Of a stretch of DNA of 64,000 nt, positions 55,135-62,822 are shown piece after piece. The position numbers were made by a program, and so were the translations under genes. The stretch comes from Saltatorellus ferox (lineage in GTDB: Bacteria > Planctomycetota > UBA1135 > GCA-002686595). The notes under the pieces are model-generated. The model had not been told where the DNA came from. It searched no databases and was given only the letters and a program-made list of their open reading frames with translations. The first letter of the stretch is position 1, and the number at the start of each line of letters is the position of its first letter. Where the stretch lies: NCBI GenBank assembly GCA_007751475.1, contig CP036434.1, forward strand, positions 930,001 through 994,000. The letters run 5' to 3'.

Positions 55135-57084
55135 TTAGAAGAACTGGACGGTGCGCGCGTTCGAGAAGTTCGACGTGGAGCCACCCGTCGGGAGGATGTC
55201 GCGGTACCAGTACTGCCAGGACCACGTCGTTCCCCCCATGATGCTCACGAGCATCGTGGGCTGAGGGATCTGCGAGAGGTCGAGCGGCAGGCAGACGGCG
55301 CCCGTCGTGCCCGAGTTCCTGATCTGGACGGAGTGGCGGCCATTGCTCACGCTCGCGATGCAGATCGCTCCCTGCGAGCCACCCGGGTAGACCACCGTGA
55401 ACGGGAGGTCAGGCGAGTTGATGAAGTAGCCGAGCGAATTGAGTGGAAGGTTGTGGACCGTCAGTTCGGCCAGGTTGTCGGAGCGAAGGCTGCTGCCGAC
55501 CATCTGGAGGCGCGCCGGTAGCGTGGTCGAATTCTCGAAGCCGTTGCAGATGCTCTGGTTCGTCAAGTAGCCAGGCACACGAACCGCGATCTTCATCCGA
55601 GCGTCGAGGGGCGTCGTCGATTCGATCATCGTCAACGCACCGCTCGAGGTGTTGATCTTGCCGAAGGCTCCCGCGCCATTTCCGAGATCGAGCACGGCGT
55701 AGAGGATTCCTGTGGACCAGTCGAAGTCCACGGATTGCCCGATAGCCATGGGCATGCCCGTGGGGCCGATGTCCTCCGGAGTGCCCGAGGCGGTGTCGAT
55801 TCGAAGCAATCGGTCCATCGTCGTGTCCACCCCATAGAGAACGTTGACCGCGTCCATGGAGATGTCGCTCACCACCTGGGTGCCGATCGAGCCGACGAGG
55901 CTGAACACACCGGTCGTGATGTCGCCCACCCAGAGATTCGTGCCGGAAACGGTGTTCTCACTGAGGTACCAGTCCACTCCGTTCGGCGCTGCCGTCAGGC
56001 CGGAAGCACTGGCCGGGCCGCTGAGCGTACCGGCGGGCGTGAAGGCGCCCGTGACGATGTCGAAGGTGCCCGTCGTGAGGCCATCGATGGCCCAGAGTTC
56101 TCTTCCGTTGGCGGAGAAGTCGAGCGCATCGCACTCGCCGGTATAGCTCGCCAAGGTGCGCTGGTGGTCGCTGTAGTCCTCGACGTCCGTCGTGAAGAGA
56201 CGGTCGTTGCGCAGGTCGACGCCGAAGATCGGCCTTGGAAGCGGCGTCGTCGTCGGGCACGGTCCGACGCGAAAGAACTGCTCCCCTGGGAACAGGTTCA
56301 GGTCGATACCGGCAAGCGTCCCCGTGAAGTTGCCGAGGCCGTCGCCGCCCAGATTGCACTGGGGCGGACGAAGCGCGCGCAGGAACTGGTTGGAAGCGTA
56401 GTTGTGCTGTTCGTTGTTCTGGAAGATGCAGACGCGGATCATCCCCGTGGGGTTGCCGAGGTCCGCGAGCGCGATCGAAAGCTCGAGGCCTGTTTGAGCG
56501 CTGAACGAGTCCGCGAGGGAGGCAGGGCCGCAGCCGCCAAGGACGCCGACCGTGTTGGCGTCGGAGTAGGCCACCTCGATCACCGAAAGGTGGGTCGTAC
56601 CCGGGCCAACCACGCCGATGCCTTCACTGGAGCCGCTGAAGACGTTGGGGTAGGAGTCGAAGTTCGGCGTGCCGAGCTGGCTGAAATCCAGGTCGAACAC
56701 AGGGCCGCCGGAGTCGCCGCGCCGGGCGATCAGGTGGTAGTCCGCTTCGAACTCAGCGTCGAAGCGCATCCCCGCCATGTTCGAACTCAGGTCGTTGCCG
56801 GGGAGTCCACTGAGGACGTTCTCTCCACCGGGGATGGAGTCGATGAAGATCTCCAGCTTGTTGAAGTTCGCCTGGAGGTTGCCCGTGACGGCGAGATAGA
56901 GGCGGCCGCCATCGAGGACGGCGAAGCCGCCGTTGAGTTCGCCTTCGTTGTCGCCGAAACCCGTTTCGACGGACTGGAAGGTGGAGTTGCAGTAGTTGTT
57001 CGCGATGATCGAACCATCGACCACGGTCTGACTGAAGGCCGCCGTGGTGGAACACGCGGCCGCGACGAGAAGGTGACGTTTCAT
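55135..57084 (-). CDS. Large secreted protein with propeller-like region and NSTG-type C-terminal domain
   Basis: 649 residues from ATG 57084, which opens a signal peptide (MKRHLLVAAACSTTAAFSQ). Residues 25-260 are beta-rich (GGFAVLDGGRLYLAVTGNLQANFNKLEIFIDS), resembling exported planctomycete 'choice-of-anchor' sandwich domains. Residues 290-510 look like a YncE/DUF4394-type propeller (DRLFTTDVEDY, ELWAIDGLTTGTFDIVTGAFTPAG, LLRIDTASGTPEDIG). The C-terminus is a divergent copy of the shared domain (SICNGFENST, GAICIASVSNGR, WSWQYWYRD, ending QFF). Surface or extracellular; ligand unknown. Confidence 0.8.
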   Translation of the reverse strand: MKRHLLVAAACSTTAAFSQTVVDGSIIANNYCNSTFQSVETGFGDNEGELNGGFAVLDGGRLYLAVTGNLQANFNKLEIFIDSIPGGENVLSGLPGNDLSSNMAGMRFDAEFEADYHLIARRGDSGGPVFDLDFSQLGTPNFDSYPNVFSGSSEGIGVVGPGTTHLSVIEVAYSDANTVGVLGGCGPASLADSFSAQTGLELSIALADLGNPTGMIRVCIFQNNEQHNYASNQFLRALRPPQCNLGGDGLGNFTGTLAGIDLNLFPGEQFFRVGPCPTTTPLPRPIFGVDLRNDRLFTTDVEDYSDHQRTLASYTGECDALDFSANGRELWAIDGLTTGTFDIVTGAFTPAGTLSGPASASGLTAAPNGVDWYLSENTVSGTNLWVGDITTGVFSLVGSIGTQVVSDISMDAVNVLYGVDTTMDRLLRIDTASGTPEDIGPTGMPMAIGQSVDFDWSTGILYAVLDLGNGAGAFGKINTSSGALTMIESTTPLDARMKIAVRVPGYLTNQSICNGFENSTTLPARLQMVGSSLRSDNLAELTVHNLPLNSLGYFINSPDLPFTVVYPGGSQGAICIASVSNGRHSVQIRNSGTTGAVCLPLDLSQIPQPTMLVSIMGGTTWSWQYWYRDILPTGGSTSNFSNARTVQFF

Positions 57085-57668
57085 TCTTGGGGGGGGGAAG
57101 AGCAGGAGTTTCGCTCGGGTCCTCATGCGGCCCCGAAACGGGCGCGCATCGATGGACGAATCCAGGGCAGGCGATGTGGACCAAAGTGGCCCACTCGTCG
57201 GATTTCGTCGCGAAACCGGGTCCAGGTGCTCTGGCACGACAGGCCTGTTCCCCACGGGCGATCTCCACCGGAAGCTTGTCCGGCCGGGATAGACCTCACC
57301 CCCTGGCCCCTGGAGCTACTGCAACAAGGTCTGAGGGAGCGACTTCTTCCCGGTGATCAGGGGCGCGAGCCAAGGGTCCAGCTCTGCCGCGAAGGGCAAA
57401 AGGCGGACTAAGAGCGACGCAGGCTTCGAGTTTGTTCCCTCATCCTTGGCGGAACTCGTCGTCTCGATTCCAGACCAGCGTCACCCCACTCGCCCAATCA
57501 AACCAGGACCGGTCCCTGGCTCCGCTACCCGGACCCTTTCTGCAGGGAGCTGTCGTTCGAGCCGAAGAGCCGAAGAGCCGAGAGCCCGAGGGCCTGAACC
57601 TGCCAACGGGTAGGTCCCGCCAGCGAGTGAGCGGGCCGAGGACGGTGCGGGTCACATTCCTTCCCGCA
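57085..57668. other. Intergenic region without recognisable gene
   Basis: 584 bases between two minus-strand genes. The only patterns seen are a G tract (57090-57098) before the secreted gene's start and a short GAGCCGAA direct repeat near 57558-57580. Short frames here have no homology I recognise. It should contain the promoter of the secreted gene at its left end and any terminator of... the genes on its left are unaffected; the FlgG-like gene's 3' end lies at its right edge, so its terminator would be near 57600-57668. Confidence 0.4.
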
Positions 57669-58694
57669 TCAGGGAACGAAGACGCCCCGGCTGGAGAGGG
57701 CCAGCCGGATGGCGGCCGCCCGTCGGTCGATGAGTTGAAGAGCGATCGCCTCGTCCGTGAGGTTCACGTTCGAGCGTTCGACGTGGCCTTGCTGAATCAG
57801 GCCCGCCTCCTCGGCGCCAGGCTGGCGCGCTTTGGCCTGGCCCGAGGAGGCCGTTGGAGCGTAGTAGTTGCCGCCCTGGGCGGCGAGGCCACCGGCGTTG
57901 AAGAATGTATGGACCTGCATTCTGCCGGCCTGCCGGTACGAGCGGCGGGCACCTCGCTCGAGGACCTGACCATCGGGGGCCACGGTGATCCCCACGGCGT
58001 CGGCATGGAGGACCACATCACCCGTTAGAAGGAAGCCTTCGCTCGTCACGAGCCTGCCGTTGAAATCCGGCCGAAACCTGCCGTCCCGACGATACAGCAG
58101 GCTTCCGTCCGGGCGCTGCAGCTCGAAGAAGCCGGGCCCTTCGATGGCGAAGTCGAGCGGGTCTTCGGTGGGATCGAGCACTCCCTGCCGCATGTCGCGG
58201 ACCGTCCCGCGGATCTCCGGGGCTTGCGAGCCCTCCCGTTCGATCATCCTGGTCGCGGACTGGAGTCTGCGGCGCTTGTAGCCCGGGACTCCGGCGTTGG
58301 CGATGTTCTCGACGTGGAGAGCGCGCTGGGACTCGGCGACGAGAAGCGCCTCCTTGAGCACCTCGATGTCACGGTTGGCGCCTCCGCGGGCGGGTGCCCA
58401 GGAGGCGAATGCCGCGCTGGACACCTGGCCGCCCCTCGAATCAGCGATGAGCGCACCCAAGTGATTCAGTTGGTCGCCGAGCGCCACGACCCGGGAGATC
58501 AGTTCCATGCCGCCCTGCGGCTCGGAACCCTTCGCCACCAGAAGCGTGTGGAGCCCGTCGATCTTGCGCCTGAATTCCTCCTGGTTCTGCTCTACCTGCG
58601 TCCGCCAGGGACCTTCGGCCTCCGTCGTCGTTGCGGCGCTTTGGCAGGCAGCCAGGAGGAGGACGGTGAAGGCGGGCGTGATGTGCTTCAGCAT
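57669..58694 (-). CDS. FlgG-like rod/hook protein fused to a lipoprotein signal
   Basis: 341 residues from ATG 58694. Residues 1-17 are a lipoprotein signal (LLLAAC, C17), unlike true FlgG, which has none. After a helical spacer (30-90) come the flagellar rod motifs: EALLVAESQRALHVENIANAGVPGYK (115-140), FAIEGPGFFELQRPDG (182-197), LVTSEGFLLTG (215-225), and the C-terminal helix RSNVNLTDEAIALQLIDRRAAA. So the full FlgF/FlgG architecture is present on a membrane-anchored protein. No other flagellar gene is in the window. Could be a variant distal-rod or outer-membrane-ring component, or a repurposed orphan; the former is not supported by context. Confidence 0.85.
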   Translation of the reverse strand: MLKHITPAFTVLLLAACQSAATTTEAEGPWRTQVEQNQEEFRRKIDGLHTLLVAKGSEPQGGMELISRVVALGDQLNHLGALIADSRGGQVSSAAFASWAPARGGANRDIEVLKEALLVAESQRALHVENIANAGVPGYKRRRLQSATRMIEREGSQAPEIRGTVRDMRQGVLDPTEDPLDFAIEGPGFFELQRPDGSLLYRRDGRFRPDFNGRLVTSEGFLLTGDVVLHADAVGITVAPDGQVLERGARRSYRQAGRMQVHTFFNAGGLAAQGGNYYAPTASSGQAKARQPGAEEAGLIQQGHVERSNVNLTDEAIALQLIDRRAAAIRLALSSRGVFVP

Positions 58695-58912
58695 GGGGAT
58701 CTCCTATCGCGACCGAGCGAACCGCCCGCTCCTTCAAGAGCCGATCGGCCAGAATGGATCGGAACTGGAACGTCGATCGCGCAGGAACTTTCCGCACTTG
58801 GAGTCTGCGCCACGGACCGCGATTCCGCGAGCACCGCCAGGATCCGCGCTCGCGGCGTGGCGCCCAACCCCAATGGCTCCTGGAAGCCCCAGGATCAGCC
58901 CAGAAGATCGAC

Positions 58913-58990
58913 CCCCCCAGGTTTTCAAGGCCTCGGGAAGACGAGCCAGGGACAGCGCGTACGCCACCCCGCCGGCGCCCGCTTTCAAGG
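58913..58990 (+). repeat. Non-coding repeat before secretin-N gene (first copy)
   Basis: Starting CCCCCAGGTTTTCAAGGCCT, this stretch recurs at 62589-62663 with few changes. It lies in the 336-base gap 58695-59030 between the divergent FlgG-like and secretin-N genes. Besides this repeat I see no gene in that gap. Confidence 0.75.
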
Positions 58991-59030
58991 CGCCCGTTTC
59001 GCACCAGCGACCCAAACCCACCATTCCGCC

Positions 59031-59921
59031 ATGCTTTCACTCGCACTCGCAGCCGCTCTGCTGCTGCCCCAGGACACCCGGACAGAAGCCATCAGCACCC
59101 TCGCAGGGCTCTTCCCGACTCCCAGCGGGCCGATGACCCTCGTCGTGGACGACCCCGAGAACGCGGATACTTGCTGGTCGATGGTCGAGAAATACGGGGA
59201 GCTCACTGGACAGCACATCACGGCCCATTCAGACACGCAGAGCCTCCTGATGCAGTCACCGGTCCACCTGGATCGAAACATGACGATTCCAGCGGATGAG
59301 GTGCAGACCACGTTCGAGCACATCCTCTTCGCCCGCGACTTCGTCCTGACGCCGCTCAAGCGCGACGGCATGCGCCTCCTCGAGATCCAGAGCCTCTCCA
59401 CGCCAGCCCGCAGCAACATCCGCTCCGCGGCGATCTTCCTCGAGCCGGAAGACCTGCACCTGGCGGCGGCGCACCCGGCCATGATCTTCACCACGGTGGT
59501 GACTCTCCCGCACACGGACGTGCGCCAGGTGTCCAACTCGATGCGGACGATGATCACCGACGCCAACACCCAGCAGCTCCTGCCAGCCGGCAACTCGAAC
59601 TCCATGGTGATCGTGGGCATCGGGCAAAGCCTCGTAGGCCTCGCCGATACGCTGCGAACCATCGATGCAGCCGCCGCCGATGGAGCCGAAAAATACGTCA
59701 CCACCATGGAGCTGATCCGCCTGGAGAACGCCGTCGCCGACGACGTGGTGACCCTCCTCAACGCTGCCTTTGGCGTCGAAGCCGAAACGCAGGGACCGGC
59801 TGGCCTGAAGTTCCTCCCCGACGCCCGGACGAACTCGATTCTGGTGAACGCTCCCGCAAGTCGGCTCGAACGCATCAAGCAGCTGATCGCTGCCCTGGAC
59901 GGCAAGGGCGCCTCGAAGTAG
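59031..59921 (+). CDS. Exported secretin N-domain (GspD N1/N2-like) protein
   Basis: 296 residues from ATG 59031, short signal peptide. Residues about 220-292 match a secretin N-domain: YVTTMELIRLENAVADDVVTLLNAAFG ... LKFLPDARTNSILVNAPASRLERIKQLIAALD (conserved DxRTNSIxV). The N-terminal half (TGQHITAHSDTQSLLMQSPVHLDRNMTIPADEVQTTFEHILFARDF) resembles the preceding N0/N1 repeats. No secretin channel domain follows, so it may be a periplasmic accessory or an orphan of type II/IV pilus machinery. The segment 59292-59385 has a second, decayed copy at 62664-62757. Confidence 0.82.
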   Translation: MLSLALAAALLLPQDTRTEAISTLAGLFPTPSGPMTLVVDDPENADTCWSMVEKYGELTGQHITAHSDTQSLLMQSPVHLDRNMTIPADEVQTTFEHILFARDFVLTPLKRDGMRLLEIQSLSTPARSNIRSAAIFLEPEDLHLAAAHPAMIFTTVVTLPHTDVRQVSNSMRTMITDANTQQLLPAGNSNSMVIVGIGQSLVGLADTLRTIDAAAADGAEKYVTTMELIRLENAVADDVVTLLNAAFGVEAETQGPAGLKFLPDARTNSILVNAPASRLERIKQLIAALDGKGASK

Positions 59922-59934
59922 TTCGGGAAGAACT

Positions 59935-59964
59935 GGCGGTACCGAAACGACGGCCGGTACCGCC
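59935..59964. repeat. Short inverted repeat in convergent gap
   Basis: GGCGGTACCG (59935-59944) / CGGTACCGCC (59955-59964), perfect 10 bp, ten-base loop. It sits between convergent genes and shares GGCGGTAC-G-AA with the palindrome at 54954-55115, so may be a shorter member of the same family. Confidence 0.8.
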
Positions 59965-59978
59965 GCCTGGGCGCTGCA

Positions 59979-62384
59979 TCAGAAGTCGAGGTAGACGACG
60001 TTTGACTGTCGCATCGGCGTACCAGGCGTCGTCGTGTCGGGGTAGACGACCTGGAAGCCCCAGGTCTGACCCGCCATGGCCGAGGAGCCCCCGAGTCCGT
60101 AGGGGAGTGATGTCGGGTCGAAATTGACCGTGGCGCTACCGGTAGAATCCGCGACGAACGGGATTCCTGTCGACTGCGAGACGTCCATGCAAAGTGGCCA
60201 AAGAAAGACGCCATAAGCGTTAGTGGTGGCGCCAGCCGGGCTTGGTCCGGCAAAGGCCAGCGCGAGTCCACCCGGTGGGAGAAAGGAGACAGCAAGGGTC
60301 TTGTAGGATGTCGTGGTTCGATTCCCCCAAAGCACGGCCATGGCTGCGCGGCGAGACGCGTTGTTGCTATTGAAACAGGGCAAGGTGATGCCGATCGCCG
60401 GAGGCGAGTTCGCCGTGAAGAGAGCTCCGCTCACATCCCGCTCGGTCGTCACCCCGGGGCAGTACTTCGACCAGCCGAGGTGCGCATAGCGGCTCGTCTG
60501 AAAGCCTCCCGAGAATCGAGAAGCAACCGCGAGAGGAAAGGGGAAGCCATCGGGGTCGTTGAAGAGGGCGTTGCAACGGTCATACTCCACCATCGCCTCC
60601 GAGGGCACGATCTTGTCTCGGTCCGTCAGGTCGAAGACGCTGACATGCGCCCATCGGTCCTGCGCGACGAGGCGGGTCCAAGGCGAGCCTGTGACGATGA
60701 ATCGCTCGGCCGTGGTACTGACCTGAGCCTGTCGATCTCGACGCCGATGCCTCTGCGTTCCCTGCGACCACCGTACGAGGAGCCTTCGATCGATCAGCGT
60801 GTCATAGCGGATGAAGACGCCGATGAGGCCACGTCGCTCCCAGGCGATCATGTAGGTCGGCTCGGAGTTCCCGAATTTGACGATGCCGTCGGAGACGTCC
60901 ATGTGACTCTTGGTGGGCTGCCCGTTGTAGAGCGGCGCCACGGAATCCCTGTAGAGCGCTCCAGCAATACGAACGCCGTTCGGAGCGAACTGCAGCCCGA
61001 CGACGGCGCGGCTGTAGGGAGCAGTCGTACCGTGCTCTTCGACCGCCACGTTCCAGCGGTTGACGGCGGTCGGGTCTCCTGTTGAGTGGGAAACCTTGAC
61101 TCCCGGCTGTTGATTCGTCGATGGGAAGGTGGCCTGGAGTGGACCGAGGGTGCCCGTGGACGAGACCAGCCTGTGCCGCGCCTGCAGCGACCCGGAATTG
61201 AATTCGCGCGTCCAGCAGACAATGAACTGTGCGTCGGCCGCGTTCCGCTGGGAACCGCCCACGTCGGGATCGCTGTTGTTCCAGTTCGTGGCGTCACCGA
61301 TGACGATTGGCGGACCCACGGTCTGACTGGTGGAGGCCGTGGTCAGGACTCGGCCCATGACTTCGAAGGTCTGGCCGGGCCCCGAAATCCAGCGCCGTGC
61401 CACCACCAGCTGCTGACTGTGGAACTGGGCACTGGCGACCTTCGGCTTGCTCCAGTATTCGGTCGTCAGGTCGACGTAGATTCCACCCACGAAGCCACCC
61501 GAGCTGTCGACGCGGGTGACGTAGATGTCGAGGTCCCCGTTGGTGAAGCCGTCCGTGTACACGTACGTGAAGGTATCGGTGGCGTAGCAGTAGGAAACGT
61601 CCGGCTCGTACTGGGGCGAGATCACGGTGTCGACGGAGAACGTACTGATGAATGGATCGATCACCAGCGTGGAACCGGATCGAGAGACGATTTCGGCGTC
61701 CACCTCCATCCGGAGGGTGGAGCCCTCCAGCTCGACGAAGATCGGCCGCTGCCTCCCGCTCGACTCGACCGCGAAGGGGCGGCTGACGCGGACGCCGCCG
61801 CGCTCACCATCGAAGTTCAGGGCGTTGCCGGCGAGCTTGGTCGCCAGCTCCGTCGTCAGCTCGAACTCGACCACGGCGGCTCCGCTTCGCCCGGCCAGAT
61901 CGACGACGACGGTCTGCGCCACGTGGTCCGTGAAGAGGTCGTAGACGACGTCGACGTCGCCGAGGTCCTGAACGAATTTCTCGTGCGAGTGAAGGGCGCG
62001 GCCGTCGGTCAGAGCCACTTCTTCGCCACCGATCCGAACGCTGGAGAGTCGCCAGGAGACCGGCCAGTGCTGTTTCGCATCGGAGCCGAGGAACGGGAAG
62101 TAGGTGAACTCGTCCCCGGTGACGCGGACCTTGTAGTCGCGCGTACGAGCCCAGAGAACGCCGTCGATCTCGTCGGTGTAGACGATTTCAGGGATCTGAA
62201 GGTCGACCTGAGAGGCGTCAGCGAGCTGTTCGTCCGATCGATGGAAGCTCGGAGCGGGCGCCGGAGCGATCCATTGGGAAGGCTGGAAAACAGCTTCCTG
62301 GGGAGGGCTGGCCCCGTCAGGGGTGGCCACGTCAGGGGTGGTTGCCTGAAGTGAGAGCGCGGCCAGGTAGGCTAGAAGTAGCAT
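59979..62384 (-). CDS. Large secreted beta-rich protein
   Basis: 801 residues from ATG 62384 (signal peptide MLLLAYLAALSLQ). Residues 60-290 contain a conserved-looking region (VVYDLFTDHVAQTVVVDLAGRSGAAVVEFELTTELA); the middle reads as beta-propeller-like repeats with 'W..S.P.VA' and Asn/Asp turns (SYCYATDTFTYVYTDGFTNGDLDIYVTRVDSSGG). The C-terminus (LCMDVSQSTGIPFVADSTG, AGQTWGFQVVYPDTTTPG) is a reduced relative of the shared C-terminal domain, lacking the second cysteine. Exported; function unknown. Confidence 0.75.
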   Translation of the reverse strand: MLLLAYLAALSLQATTPDVATPDGASPPQEAVFQPSQWIAPAPAPSFHRSDEQLADASQVDLQIPEIVYTDEIDGVLWARTRDYKVRVTGDEFTYFPFLGSDAKQHWPVSWRLSSVRIGGEEVALTDGRALHSHEKFVQDLGDVDVVYDLFTDHVAQTVVVDLAGRSGAAVVEFELTTELATKLAGNALNFDGERGGVRVSRPFAVESSGRQRPIFVELEGSTLRMEVDAEIVSRSGSTLVIDPFISTFSVDTVISPQYEPDVSYCYATDTFTYVYTDGFTNGDLDIYVTRVDSSGGFVGGIYVDLTTEYWSKPKVASAQFHSQQLVVARRWISGPGQTFEVMGRVLTTASTSQTVGPPIVIGDATNWNNSDPDVGGSQRNAADAQFIVCWTREFNSGSLQARHRLVSSTGTLGPLQATFPSTNQQPGVKVSHSTGDPTAVNRWNVAVEEHGTTAPYSRAVVGLQFAPNGVRIAGALYRDSVAPLYNGQPTKSHMDVSDGIVKFGNSEPTYMIAWERRGLIGVFIRYDTLIDRRLLVRWSQGTQRHRRRDRQAQVSTTAERFIVTGSPWTRLVAQDRWAHVSVFDLTDRDKIVPSEAMVEYDRCNALFNDPDGFPFPLAVASRFSGGFQTSRYAHLGWSKYCPGVTTERDVSGALFTANSPPAIGITLPCFNSNNASRRAAMAVLWGNRTTTSYKTLAVSFLPPGGLALAFAGPSPAGATTNAYGVFLWPLCMDVSQSTGIPFVADSTGSATVNFDPTSLPYGLGGSSAMAGQTWGFQVVYPDTTTPGTPMRQSNVVYLDF

Positions 62385-62588
62385 GGGAGGTTGCCGTTGG
62401 AGAAGGGCTTTGCCAGGTCGGACGTCGACCATGGCCGCTCTCCGATCTGCCGCGCGTAACCGGGCTTCACGGCTTTCCGGGGATTTCTTCTGCGACGTCT
62501 CTTGGCCCTCGTCGCGGTCCCCTGGTCTTCCTTTGCTGGGCGGTACCGATTCCGAGTTCTGGACCGCCCTTTCCAACCGGGTCCGGTT

Positions 62589-62757
62589 CCCCCAGGTTTC
62601 CAAGGCCTCGGGAAGACGGGCCGAAGACAGCGCGAATGCCACTCCGCCGGCGCACGGTTTCGAGCGGATGAGGTGCAGACCACGTTCGAGCACATTCTCT
62701 CCGCCCGCGATTTCATTCTGACGCCGCTCAAACGCGATGGTTTGCGCTTCCTCCCGG
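62589..62757 (+). pseudogene. Decayed duplicate of secretin-N locus
   Basis: 62589-62663 repeats the non-coding sequence 58913-58990; directly fused to it, 62664-62757 repeats codons 88-118 of the secretin-N gene (59292-59385: ADEVQTTFEHIL...DFxLTPLKRDG). The intervening 300 bases of the original are missing. Most differences in the coding part are synonymous or conservative, so the copy was maintained as a gene for some time before the deletion. The remaining 438-base gap (62385-62822) holds nothing else I recognise. Confidence 0.75.
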
Positions 62758-62822
62758 TGCGCTCCTCGCCGGAATCGCTGAAAACTCGGTGGCGGCCCGT
62801 CGGTCTCCCGCAGGAGAGCCAT

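Noticed and set aside
57550..57580. GTTCGAGCC with GAGCCGAA repeats, tRNA- or repeat-like
   Set aside because: T-stem does not pair; repeats are too short and irregular for CRISPR or a mobile element.
57353..57613. 86-codon plus-strand frame in the 57085-57668 gap
   Set aside because: Low-complexity basic sequence without start-site support or homology.
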